64,000 nt of DNA from Microbacterium aurantiacum (GTDB lineage: Bacteria; Actinomycetota; Actinomycetes; Actinomycetales; Microbacteriaceae), in contig NZ_JAJPDW010000006.1 of assembly GCF_021654035.1 (NCBI RefSeq), positions 62,001 to 126,000 on the forward strand. Direction: 5' to 3'. The notes beneath the pieces were generated by a model. It had not been told where the DNA came from and made no database searches. It worked only from the letters and a program-made list of their open reading frames with translations. Position 1 is the stretch's first letter. Each line of letters starts with the position of its first letter. Shown piece after piece: positions 53,518 through 62,730 of the stretch. A program made the position numbers and the translations under genes.

Positions 53518-54213
53518 GTGGCCCAGGCATCCCACGGACCGGTGCTCGACGCACTCGGCGTCCGCATCGCATCCGGCGCCCTCGCGCCGGGGTCCGTCCT
53601 GACCCTGGCGGGCCTCGAGACGGAGTACGGCGTGTCGCGCACCGTGATCCGCGAGGCCGTGCGCGTGCTCGAGGCGATGGGGATGCTCTCCTCCCGGCGC
53701 CGTGTGGGCATCACGGTGCGCCCCGTCGCGGAGTGGAGCGCGCTGGACACGCGGCTGATCGATTGGCAGTTGCGCGGACCCCGCCGGGATCAGCAGCTCA
53801 TCGTCGTCACGGAGCTGCGCGCGGCGATCGAACCCATCGCCGCCCGGCTGAGCGCGCAGCGCGCGTCCGACGTCCAGCGCGCCGAGATCGTGCGCCTCGC
53901 CGCGCGCCTGGAGGAACTCGGCAACGCCGGCGAGGGGGCGTCGGAGGAGTATCTCGACGTCGACGTCGCCTTCCACGACCTCATCCTCGACGCCAGCGGC
54001 AACCTGATGCTCGCCGCGACGAAGGCACCCATCGCCGCGGTCATCGCGGGGCGCTCGCACCTGGGCCTGACTCCCGGCGTCCCCTACTCCGAAGCGCTGC
54101 ACAACCACGTGGCGACCGCCGACGCGATCGCCCGGGGCGACGCCGACGGCGCGGAACTGCACACGCGTCGCTACGTCGAAGCCGTCCTCAGCGAGGTGCG
54201 CGGCGTGCGCTGA
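53518..54213 (+). CDS. GntR/FadR-family regulator of the gluconate locus
   Basis: A 231-residue regulator. It has the N-terminal winged helix (LDALGVRIASGALAPGSVLT, YGVSRTVIREAVRVLEAMGML, SSRRRVGITVRP) and a C-terminal FCD effector domain with metal-ligand residues (DVAFHDLILDASGN, LHNHVATADAIARGD). The GTG at 53518 has GGAAGGAG 4 nt upstream. It probably represses gntP and the gntK/eda genes and responds to gluconate or its 6-phosphate; this is inferred from position and the paired operators. Confidence 0.9.
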   Translation: MAQASHGPVLDALGVRIASGALAPGSVLTLAGLETEYGVSRTVIREAVRVLEAMGMLSSRRRVGITVRPVAEWSALDTRLIDWQLRGPRRDQQLIVVTELRAAIEPIAARLSAQRASDVQRAEIVRLAARLEELGNAGEGASEEYLDVDVAFHDLILDASGNLMLAATKAPIAAVIAGRSHLGLTPGVPYSEALHNHVATADAIARGDADGAELHTRRYVEAVLSEVRGVR

Positions 54214-55156
54214 CCAGCCCCTCCGGCTCGTCGCCTCGGACGAGGGCGATCACTGCTGCGACCGTCCCCTCGGCCATGCGCGTGACGGCCTCGGCGGTGT
54301 GGCCCGCGCTGTGGGGAGTGGAGACGACCCGCGGATGCCCGATGAGAGGCGACGCCGAGGGCGGTTCGCTCTCGTAGACGTCCACGGCGACCGCGTGCAG
54401 CTGTCCGGCGTCGAGGGCGGCACGCGCCGCCTCCTCGTCGAGGATCCCGCCACGCGCGGTGTTGATCACGATACCCCCCGGCGGGAGCAGCGCGAGTCTC
54501 GTCGCGTCGAGGAGGTGCCGCGTCGTGGGGACCAACGGCACGTGCACGCTCACGACGTCGCTGGTCGCGCACAGGTCGTCCAGGGCCCGCGGCGTGACGC
54601 CGGCCGCGGCGATCTCCGCATCGGGAAGGAGCGGATCCCATGCGGATACGCGCATGCCGAGTCCTCGCGCGAGCGCCGCGACGTGGCGGCCGATCGCCCC
54701 GAACCCCAGGACACCGAACGACCGGCCCCCCAGCTCGATCCCGCGTCCCCGCGGCCACTCCCCCGCGCGCACACCGGCATCGAGGACCGGGATGCCGCGC
54801 GCCGCCGCGAAGGCGAGGGCGATCGCCATCTCGGCCACGGCGGCCGCGTTCGCACCGGCGGTGCGCGTCACCGCGACCCCGCGGGCCTGCGCCGCGTCGA
54901 GGTCGACGTTGTCGACGCCCGCCCCGTAGCGCGCAATGAGGCGGAGTCGATCCGCGCCCGCGAGGGCGGCGGCGTCGAACTCGTCGAGCCCGGCGATCAC
55001 CGCATCCACGCCGACGAGGGCGCGCGCGACCTCGTCGGAGGTGAGCGGCCGCCCGACGTCGTTGAAGACCAGCTCGGCGTCCAGATCCCGCAGGGGTGCC
55101 AGTGCCGGATGGTCGCGGTCCGCGCTCAGGGAGGTCGGCGTCACCAGGACCCTCAT
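54188..55156 (-). CDS. D-2-hydroxyacid dehydrogenase
   Basis: A 322-residue NAD(P)-dependent dehydrogenase. It has LIARYGAGVDNVDLDAA, the cofactor motif FGVLGFGAIGRHVAALARGLGM, VSVHVPLVPTTRHLLDA, NTARGGILDEEAA (catalytic Arg), AVDVYESEP (Glu) and STPHSAGHT (His). In this locus a 2-ketogluconate reductase role is plausible. It starts at 55156, overlapping the kinase stop by 4 bp, and its end overlaps the convergent regulator by 26 bp. Confidence 0.87.
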   Translation of the reverse strand: MRVLVTPTSLSADRDHPALAPLRDLDAELVFNDVGRPLTSDEVARALVGVDAVIAGLDEFDAAALAGADRLRLIARYGAGVDNVDLDAAQARGVAVTRTAGANAAAVAEMAIALAFAAARGIPVLDAGVRAGEWPRGRGIELGGRSFGVLGFGAIGRHVAALARGLGMRVSAWDPLLPDAEIAAAGVTPRALDDLCATSDVVSVHVPLVPTTRHLLDATRLALLPPGGIVINTARGGILDEEAARAALDAGQLHAVAVDVYESEPPSASPLIGHPRVVSTPHSAGHTAEAVTRMAEGTVAAVIALVRGDEPEGLVSARRAPR

Positions 55157-56592
55157 GCCGCGCCCTCCGCCCCGGGGAGGCTGCGGGTGTACTGCTCGAG
55201 GTAGCGGGCGAATCCGGCGTCGTACTGCGTACGACGCGCGGGATCGGGGTGGAGGATCTCCGGCTCGGCGCTGTCCAGCGCCGGATGCGTCTGCGGGAGC
55301 CCCGATGCGCGGAGGCCCATCCGGACGGCGCCGGTGATGGAGCTGTGCTGGCGCGGGGAGACCTCCATCGGCACCCCGAAGACGTCCACGGTCAGTCGTG
55401 TCCAGAACGGGGATGACAGCACCCCTCCCGACAGCACGATCCGGCGCGGGGCGCCGTTGAGCGCGGTGAGTTCTTTGAAGCAGTGGTAGAGCGAGAAGAC
55501 GATCCCCTCCAGAACCCCCTGGTACATGTCCACGCGCGAATGCTGAGGGCGCAGCTCCACCAGTCCGCCACGGCGCTGGTCCTGCCAGCCGGGGCTGCGT
55601 TCGCCGAACAGGAACGGGAGGAAGACCGGGAGGTCCTCGCGGTCCGCGGAGAGCTGCGGCTCGATCTCCGCGTAGTCGATCGATGCGCCGAAGAGACGCT
55701 CCCGCGCCCAGTCGACGCAGTTCCCGCACCCGGAGGTGGCCGCACCGCTGAGCGCGCCGAGGGGCGAGCGGTACGACCAGGTGCTGAGGGTGGGCGACAG
55801 CGACGGATGCCGCGTGGAGAAGCGCAGCGCCCCGCTCGTCCCCATCGAGAAGGTCATGTCCCCCGGTTCGGTGGCGAGGTCGCCGATCTGGCTGAGACCG
55901 CCGTCCGGCCCCGGCGTGAGGACGGGGATCCCCGGGCGGAGCCCCAACAGCACCGCCGCTTCCGCGGTGAGCGGGAAGGATTCGTCCGGGGCGCAGAGCG
56001 GAGGAAGCTGCACGCCCGCGAGACCGAGACGGTCGATGACCTCGGAGTCCCAGTCGACGGTGTGGGCGTTCAGCAGCCCGGTGCCCGAGGCGAGGGAGGC
56101 GTTCATCCGCACCTCGCCGGTCAGCCGCGCGAACACCAGCGTCGGCTGGTCCAGCATCCGCCGGCCGGCGAGCGCCACTCCCGTCTCGGCGAGGTGGCGG
56201 AGTTTGAATGCGGGATAGACCGCATTGACCATGCACCCGGTGCGCTCGTGGAACCACCAGGTGAAATCGGCGTCCGCACGGAGGCGCGCGCAGAGGTCCT
56301 GCGCGCCGGTGTAGGGCCATTCCATCACCGGGGTGACCGGCGACAGATCCGCCTCGCGGAGCGTCAGGCCGTGCCACGTGCCGCTGAGGACGATGAGATC
56401 GACGGGACGTCCGGATGCCGCCTGCCGACCGAGCGCCATGAGCTGGGTGTAGATCGCGTCGCCGTCACGGACCGCGCTGTCGGGGCCGTCCACCTCGAAC
56501 CGGCGGCTGCGGACGGAGGTCTCGCCGCTCTCCGTGTCGAACAGCATCGTCTTGGCCGAGGTCGTGCTGGCTTCGAGGGCGAGAATGAGCAT
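55153..56592 (-). CDS. Gluconokinase, FGGY family
   Basis: A 479-residue sugar kinase. It shows ILALEASTTSAKTMLFDTESG (phosphate-binding start), DLIVLSGTWHGLTLRE, the FGGY core GTSGALRFSTRHPSL, RSPGWQDQRRGG and IVLSGGVLSSPFWTRL. It likely makes 6-phosphogluconate, which the gnd product then uses. The ATG at 56592 is taken; the frame is open further upstream through the operator region. It diverges from the KDPG aldolase gene. Confidence 0.88.
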   Translation of the reverse strand: MLILALEASTTSAKTMLFDTESGETSVRSRRFEVDGPDSAVRDGDAIYTQLMALGRQAASGRPVDLIVLSGTWHGLTLREADLSPVTPVMEWPYTGAQDLCARLRADADFTWWFHERTGCMVNAVYPAFKLRHLAETGVALAGRRMLDQPTLVFARLTGEVRMNASLASGTGLLNAHTVDWDSEVIDRLGLAGVQLPPLCAPDESFPLTAEAAVLLGLRPGIPVLTPGPDGGLSQIGDLATEPGDMTFSMGTSGALRFSTRHPSLSPTLSTWSYRSPLGALSGAATSGCGNCVDWARERLFGASIDYAEIEPQLSADREDLPVFLPFLFGERSPGWQDQRRGGLVELRPQHSRVDMYQGVLEGIVFSLYHCFKELTALNGAPRRIVLSGGVLSSPFWTRLTVDVFGVPMEVSPRQHSSITGAVRMGLRASGLPQTHPALDSAEPEILHPDPARRTQYDAGFARYLEQYTRSLPGAEGAA

Positions 56593-56647
56593 GGTGTCCT
56601 GATCCGTCGTCGGGAGGGCAAGGGCGGCGCATCGTCGCCGCGCGGCC

Positions 56648-56662
56648 AATGATATGATCATT
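56648..56662. promoter_or_regulatory. Candidate GntR operator, site 2
   Basis: The palindrome AATGAT-ATG-ATCATT lies between the gluconokinase and KDPG aldolase genes and has the same half-sites and spacing as site 1. Confidence 0.65.
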
Positions 56663-56700
56663 TCGCCTTCCGCGCGAGACCGCTCGAGCGGACGAAGGAG

Positions 56701-57354
56701 ATGATGTTGTCCCCCGTGTTCGCCGACCTCGCCCGTCACCGCGTCGTTCCCGTGGTCACCGCCCGCACCGCCGAGGAGGGGCTCCGCATCGCCGACGCCC
56801 TCGCCGAGGGAGGGCTGCCGGTCGCGGAGATCACGTTCCGCACCGCCGCCGCGGCCGACGCCATCGCCGCGGTCGCCCGGGAGGGCGGCGTCCTCGTCGG
56901 TGCAGGCACGGTGCTGCGCGCCGACCAGGTCGATGAGGCCGTGGACGCCGGCGCACGCTTCGTCGTGTCACCGGGAACGAGCGCGGAGGTCATCGAGCGC
57001 TGCCGGCATCACGGCATCCCGGTCCTCCCCGGAGCGGTCACCGCCACCGAGGTGCAGACGGCGCTCGCCCTGGGCGTCGATGCCGTGAAGTTCTTCCCCG
57101 CCGCGACATCCGGCGGCATCCCCGCCCTCCGCGCCCTCGGCGCCCCCTTCTCCGGCCTCGGATTCGTCCCCACCGGCGGCATCGACGAGGCCACCGCCCC
57201 CGAATACCTCGCGGTGCCCTCGGTCCTCGCCGTCGGCGGCTCGTGGATGCTGCCCGCCGACGCGATCGACGCCGGCGACTGGGACCGCATCACAGACCTC
57301 ACCCGCCGGGCCGTCACACGCACCCGGAGCCCCGAGGACACCCCACTACGCTAG
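56701..57354 (+). CDS. eda: KDPG/KHG aldolase
   Basis: Class I aldolase for 2-keto-3-deoxy-6-phosphogluconate. The 217-residue protein has VVPVVTARTAEEGLRIADAL, the Glu in EITFRT, VGAGTVLRADQVDEAVDAGA, and VKFFPAATSGG with the Schiff-base Lys. VPTGGIDEATAPEYL follows. GAAGGAG ends directly at 56700, so the ATGs at 56701 and 56704 are very close to it and the TTG at 56707 has the best spacing. No 6-phosphogluconate dehydratase gene is in the window. Confidence 0.92.
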   Translation: MMLSPVFADLARHRVVPVVTARTAEEGLRIADALAEGGLPVAEITFRTAAAADAIAAVAREGGVLVGAGTVLRADQVDEAVDAGARFVVSPGTSAEVIERCRHHGIPVLPGAVTATEVQTALALGVDAVKFFPAATSGGIPALRALGAPFSGLGFVPTGGIDEATAPEYLAVPSVLAVGGSWMLPADAIDAGDWDRITDLTRRAVTRTRSPEDTPLR

Positions 57355-57416
57355 GACCGGTCCCGGGAGCAGCCCCTGACGCTGCGGATGCCCGGTCGGC
57401 ACGCACGAGGAGAGGT

Positions 57417-58988
57417 ATGAACACCACCAGCACGAGCAACGACCACGACGAGGCGCCGGGTTCGGCCGATCTCCACGAGGGCGCTCCGGCGCCGGAGGAC
57501 GTTCCCCGCCCCGCCCCCGAGCCGACCGGGACCGATCACCCCGCCGAGGCGCGCGCGAACATCGGCGTGGTGGGTCTTGCGGTCATGGGATCCAACCTCG
57601 CCCGGAACCTCGCGTCGCGCGAGGGGAACGTCGTCGCGGTCTACAACCGTTCCCGCGCCAAGACCGACGAGCTCGTCGCCGATCACCCGGAGGCCGGGTT
57701 CGTGCCCGCCTTCTCGTACGACGAGTTCGCCGCGAGCCTCGTCCGTCCCCGCACCGCGGTGATCATGGTCAAGGCCGGCGGCCCCACGGATGCCGTCATC
57801 GACGCGCTCGTGGAGGTGTTCGAGCCGGGTGACATCATCGTCGACGGCGGCAACGCCCTGTTCAGCGACACCATCCGCCGCGAGAAGGCCGTGCGCGACA
57901 CGGGCATCAACTTCGTCGGCATGGGCGTCTCCGGCGGCGAGGAGGGCGCGCTCCTCGGGCCGTCCCTCATGCCGGGCGGCTCCGACGAGTCCTGGATCAC
58001 GCTCGGACCGATCCTCCGCTCCATCGCCGCCGTGGCCGAGGGCGAGCCCTGCGTGACCCACATCGGACACGACGGTGCGGGCCACTTCGTGAAGATGGTG
58101 CACAACGGCATCGAGTACGCCGATATGCAGCTGATCGCCGAGGCCTACGACCTCATCCGCCGCGGGACCGGCAAGAGCCCCGCCGAGATCGCGGACGTCT
58201 TCGCCGAGTGGAACCGCGGCGAGCTGGAGTCCTACCTGATCGAGATCACCGCCGAGGTCCTCCGCCAGGTCGACGCCGAGACGCAGAAGCCCCTCGTGGA
58301 CGTCATCCTCGACCAGGCAGGCGCCAAGGGCACCGGCGCGTGGACCGTGCAGACCGCGCTGTCGCTCGGTGTTCCGGTCTCCGGCATCGCCGAGGCCACC
58401 TTCGCACGGTCCCTCTCCAGCCACCCCGAGCAGCGGTCCGTCTCCCGCGACCTCCCCGGCCCCGCCGACGCCCTCGACGTGTCCGACGCGGACGCATTCA
58501 TCGAGGAGGTCCGCCTCGCGCTGTACGCCTCGAAGATCGTCGCATACAGCCAGGGGTTCGACGAGATCCGCGCGGGAGCGGCAGAGTACGGCTGGAACAT
58601 CGACCTCGGCGCGGTGTCGAAGATCTGGCGCGGGGGATGCATCATCCGCGCCCAGTTCCTCAACCGCATCGCCGACGCGTATGCCGCCACCCCCGACCTG
58701 CCGGTGCTGTTGACCGCACCCTACTTCGTCGAGGCCCTCGGTCGCGGCCAGGACGCGTGGCGACGCATCGTGCAGACCGCCGCCGGCGCCGGCATCCCCG
58801 CCCCCGCGTTCTCGTCCTCGCTGGCCTACTACGACGGCCTGCGCGCCGAGCGCCTGCCCGCCGCGCTCATCCAGGGTCAGCGCGACTTCTTCGGCGCGCA
58901 CACCTACAAGCGCATCGACAAGGAGGGCACCTTCCACACCCTGTGGTCCGGCGACCGCACCGAGATCGAAGCCGAAGACACCCACTGA
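57417..58988 (+). CDS. gnd: 6-phosphogluconate dehydrogenase, decarboxylating
   Basis: Oxidises 6-phosphogluconate to ribulose 5-phosphate. The 523-residue protein has NIGVVGLAVMGSNLARNLA, YNRSRAKTDEL, MVKAGGPTDAVID, VSGGEEGALLGPSLMPGG, the active-site KMVHNGIEYADMQLIAEAYDL (catalytic Lys), LDQAGAKGTGAWT and the C-terminal FFGAHTYKRIDKEGTFHT. About 45 acidic, disordered-looking residues precede the usual start; the good ribosome binding site (GAGGAGAGG) supports the ATG at 57417. Confidence 0.95.
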   Translation: MNTTSTSNDHDEAPGSADLHEGAPAPEDVPRPAPEPTGTDHPAEARANIGVVGLAVMGSNLARNLASREGNVVAVYNRSRAKTDELVADHPEAGFVPAFSYDEFAASLVRPRTAVIMVKAGGPTDAVIDALVEVFEPGDIIVDGGNALFSDTIRREKAVRDTGINFVGMGVSGGEEGALLGPSLMPGGSDESWITLGPILRSIAAVAEGEPCVTHIGHDGAGHFVKMVHNGIEYADMQLIAEAYDLIRRGTGKSPAEIADVFAEWNRGELESYLIEITAEVLRQVDAETQKPLVDVILDQAGAKGTGAWTVQTALSLGVPVSGIAEATFARSLSSHPEQRSVSRDLPGPADALDVSDADAFIEEVRLALYASKIVAYSQGFDEIRAGAAEYGWNIDLGAVSKIWRGGCIIRAQFLNRIADAYAATPDLPVLLTAPYFVEALGRGQDAWRRIVQTAAGAGIPAPAFSSSLAYYDGLRAERLPAALIQGQRDFFGAHTYKRIDKEGTFHTLWSGDRTEIEAEDTH

Positions 58989-59006
58989 GCCGTCCCCGGC
59001 TTCGTC

Positions 59007-59040
59007 GACGCCCGCCTCCGCCCCGCGCGAGGCGGGCGTC
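59007..59040 (+). terminator. Terminator of the eda-gnd unit
   Basis: A perfect 12-bp stem, GACGCCCGCCTC at 59007-59018 with 59029-59040, and a 10-nt GC-rich loop, 18 bp after the gnd stop. Confidence 0.75.
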
Positions 59041-59044
59041 GCGT

Positions 59045-59050
59045 TAGGGT
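59045..59050 (+). promoter_or_regulatory. Leaderless -10 box (TAGGGT) of the 59057 gene
   Basis: TAGGGT, 6 nt, then the ATG at 59057, immediately after the gnd terminator. Confidence 0.5.
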
Positions 59051-59056
59051 CGGACG

Positions 59057-60046
59057 ATGGCGAGCATCCTCTTCATCGGAGGCACAGGAATCATCAGCGC
59101 GGCGTGCGTCAGGGACGCCGTGGCCGCAGGACACCGGGTGACGGTGCTGAACCGCGGGCGGGGCAGCCGAGCGATCCCGGACGAGGTCGAACGTCTGGAC
59201 GCCGACGTCCGTGATCGCAACGCCGTCCGCGCGGCCGTCACGGGACGCCGCTTCGACGTCGTGGCCCAGTTCCTGGCCTTCACCCCGGACCAGGTGCGTG
59301 CCGACGTGGAGCTGTTCGAGGGGCGATGCGGCCAGTACGTCTTCATCAGCTCCGCCTCGGCCTACCAGACCCCGCCCTCGCGGCTTCCGGTGACGGAGTC
59401 CACGCCGCTGCGCAATCCGTTCTGGCAGTACTCCCGCGACAAGATCGCCTGCGAGGACCTGCTCGTGGCGGCGTACCGGGACCGCGGGTTCCCGGTGACG
59501 ATCGTTCGCCCGTCCCACACCTACGACGAGCGGGCCCTTCCGACGCTCGGGGGCTGGACCGACATCGCACGGATGCGGGAAGGCCGGCCCGTCCTCGTCC
59601 ACGGCGACGGCACGAGCCTGTGGACGATCACCCACAGCGACGACGTCGCCGTCGCCTTCACCGGGCTCCTCCAGCATCCCGCCGCCGTCGGCGAGGCGTT
59701 CACGATCACCGGCACCCACGCGCCCACGTGGGATCAGATTTACGAGTGGCTCGCCGACGCGGCGGGTGTCGCGCATCCCGATCTCGTCCACGTCGCGTCC
59801 GAGACGATCGCAGCGGCGGCGCCCGAGATCGGTCCGACCCTCCTCGGCGACAAGGCGCACTCGATGGTGTTCGACGTGTCGAAGGTGCGGGCGCTCGTGC
59901 CGGGGTTCCGGACGACCGTCACCTTCGACGAGGGCGCGCGCCGCATCCTCGCCTACTTCGATGCGCATCCGGAGGAACAGGAGAGGGACGCCGACCACGA
60001 CGCCCTGTCGGACCGCCTGGCCGCGCACGCCCGCGCCGTGGTGTGA
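59057..60046 (+). CDS. NAD-dependent epimerase/dehydratase family protein (extended SDR)
   Basis: A 329-residue extended short-chain dehydrogenase-like protein. It has a Rossmann start SILFIGGTGIISAACVRDAVAAGH, FISSASAYQTP, FWQYSRDKIACEDLLVAAY with YxxxK, and VTIVRPSHTYDE. The glycine motif is GGTGxIS, typical of atypical members (isoflavone reductase/RNA-binding type). The reaction cannot be named. It stands alone between a terminator and the convergent ABC genes. Confidence 0.85.
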   Translation: MASILFIGGTGIISAACVRDAVAAGHRVTVLNRGRGSRAIPDEVERLDADVRDRNAVRAAVTGRRFDVVAQFLAFTPDQVRADVELFEGRCGQYVFISSASAYQTPPSRLPVTESTPLRNPFWQYSRDKIACEDLLVAAYRDRGFPVTIVRPSHTYDERALPTLGGWTDIARMREGRPVLVHGDGTSLWTITHSDDVAVAFTGLLQHPAAVGEAFTITGTHAPTWDQIYEWLADAAGVAHPDLVHVASETIAAAAPEIGPTLLGDKAHSMVFDVSKVRALVPGFRTTVTFDEGARRILAYFDAHPEEQERDADHDALSDRLAAHARAVV

Positions 60047-60047
60047 C

Positions 60048-60782
60048 TCAGCCGCGCTGCTCCCGCACCACACCGCGCTCGAGCCGCAGGCGACGGTGCG
60101 CCCGTCGAGCCACGGCGGAGTCGTGCGTGACGACCACCATCGTGAGCCCCTCGGCACACAGGCCCTCCATCAGCTGCAGGATCTCGTCCCGCGTTCGCTC
60201 GTCGAGATTCCCCGTCGGCTCGTCGGCGAGGAGGACCCTCGGCTTCTTCACGAGCGCGCGCGCGATCGCCACACGCTGTTGCTGACCGCCGGAGAGTTCA
60301 CCGGGTCGATGGTCCGCGCGCTCGGCGAGGTCGACCTGCGCCAACGCCGCGCGGACCCGTTCTTCCCGCTCGGCACGCGCGAGTCCCAGCGGCTCGAGTC
60401 CGACGTCGACGTTCTCCGCCGCGGTGAGGGTGGGGATGAGGTTGAACGCCTGGAACACGAACCCGATGTCCTGCGCTCGGATGCGCGCGAGCGCGGCGCG
60501 GGGCTCGCGTGCCAGATCCGCTTCTCCGAGGAGGACACGCCCCGATGTCGGGGAGTCGAGGGCACCGAGAATCTGGAGAAGGGTTGATTTCCCCCCTCCG
60601 GTCGGCCCCTGGACCGTCGCGAACTCGCCCGCGGCGATCGTCAGGTCCACGGCGTCGAGGGCGGTGACCGATCGCCCCTTGCCGGTGTAGACACGGGTCA
60701 CCCCCTCCAGTCGGTACACGGGGGTGGTCTCGTGCTCGCGCGCGTCGGATACGGTCAGGTCGGGCTGCAACGTGTCGGACAT
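60048..60782 (-). CDS. ABC transporter ATP-binding protein (MacB/LolD type)
   Basis: A 244-residue ATPase. It shows Walker A VQGPTGGGKSTLLQ, the Q-loop VFQAFNLIPTL, signature LSGGQQQRVAIARALV, Walker B VLLADEPTGNLDERT and the switch His in VVVTHDS. MacB/LolD-type ATPases work with FtsX-like permeases that pull substrates out of the membrane. The upstream permease gene is broken, so this protein has no intact partner here. The ATG at 60782 follows GGAGG. Confidence 0.93.
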   Translation of the reverse strand: MSDTLQPDLTVSDAREHETTPVYRLEGVTRVYTGKGRSVTALDAVDLTIAAGEFATVQGPTGGGKSTLLQILGALDSPTSGRVLLGEADLAREPRAALARIRAQDIGFVFQAFNLIPTLTAAENVDVGLEPLGLARAEREERVRAALAQVDLAERADHRPGELSGGQQQRVAIARALVKKPRVLLADEPTGNLDERTRDEILQLMEGLCAEGLTMVVVTHDSAVARRAHRRLRLERGVVREQRG

Positions 60783-60832
60783 GGGGAGGTCTCCTGTTCG
60801 GGGGTGTCGGGTCGAGTGGTCGGAGGCCGAGG

Positions 60833-61830
60833 TCATGCCGCGGACCGCAGGGCTTCGGCGGGCCGCAGCCGCGCAGCGCGCCATCCGCCCGCGGCGCCGG
60901 CGAGCAGACCGCCGAGCACCGCGATGCCGACGGCTGCACCGATGACCGCCGGCGTCACCGGCGCGGTGAGGACGATCTCGGTCTGCGCGGCGATGGCGTC
61001 GGCGAAGCCCCCGGGGCCTCCCCGGCCGCCGGGTCCGGCAGCGGGCGACTCCGCGGTGGTGGTGAAGCTGGGCGCCGCAACGGCGATGACGGCGATCGCC
61101 CCGAGGCCGAGGGCGAGACCGGCGAGTCCGCCGAGCAGACCCTGGACGAAGGACTCCCCCGCCACCTGACCGACGACCCGGCGATCCGACCATCCGAGCG
61201 CCTTCAGCGTGCCGAGTTCCCGTGTGCGCCGGGTGACCCCCGACACGGTGAGGAGGACGGCGAGGATGAGCGCCACGGCGAGGGCGATCACCGAGAGCCA
61301 CGTTCCGAGCGACGCGATGAGAGCCGATGCGCTCGAGAGTGACCCCGAGACGCCGGCGGCGAGATCCGAGGGTGCACTGATCGTGGCCTCCAGCAGCACC
61401 TCTTCGAGCTGCGCGTGCACCTCGCCGATGTCGTCGACGGATGCCGCCTGCACGTAGACCGTGGACACCACAGAACCGACTCCGGCGAGGCCCTGAGCGA
61501 CATCGAGCGGGATGTAGACGTCCGAGGCGGTGTCCGCGGCAGACGAGGTCGAAGCGACCACGCCGATCACCTCGAACGCCGTGCCGCCGATCTCGATGTC
61601 GTCACCGACGGCGACCTCGACCGACGCCGCGTACGTGGCGTCGACAACGGCGACCGCGGCTCCGGCATCCGTGGCTTCCATCGCACGCCCCGCATCCACC
61701 GCGACGGCCGACAGGGGTCCCACCGCCGTGACGGCCGGATCGATCCCGAGGACGGTGAAGGAGTCGCCGCGACGATCGCCGTCTGCTTCTTGCGTCCAGC
61801 GAGCTCGCGCCGGAGATACGTGCCGTACAT
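60833..61830 (-). pseudogene. FtsX/MacB-type ABC permease, broken by internal deletion
   Basis: The gene starts well, with AAGGAG before the ATG at 61830 and MYGTYLRRELAGRKKQTAIVAA, the usual N-terminus. After 22 codons it should enter the first membrane helix. Instead the sequence jumps, in another frame, to the periplasmic segment DSFTVLGIDPAVTAVGPLSAVAV, and continues to a normal C-terminal half (LSVIALAVALILAVLLTVSG, RRTRELGTLKALGWSDRRVVGQ and further helices). The first helix and roughly 100 or more codons are missing and the frame is shifted, so no functional permease can be made from this start. Confidence 0.85.
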
Positions 61831-61951
61831 GCTTCTCCTTCCGGCGGGTCCTCACCCGTCCGTCGGGTCGACCGTAGGATCGCGCCTGATGAGCGACCAC
61901 GGCGGCGGTCATGCGAACGCTATGTGCGAGCTGCTCGACTCACAGGAGAGG

Positions 61952-61979
61952 CATAGGTGCGGCCATAGGAATCCCATAG
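61952..61979. promoter_or_regulatory. CATAGG direct repeats between permease remnant and response regulator
   Basis: CATAGG at 61952 and 61964 and CATAGA at 61975, spaced 12 and 11 bp, about one helical turn apart. Direct repeats of this kind are typical of OmpR-family regulator sites. They lie 24-50 bp before the regulator start. Confidence 0.55.
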
Positions 61980-62001
61980 ATGAGACGGAACACTGGGATC
62001 C

Positions 62002-62726
<725 letters not shown>

Positions 62727-62730
<4 letters not shown>

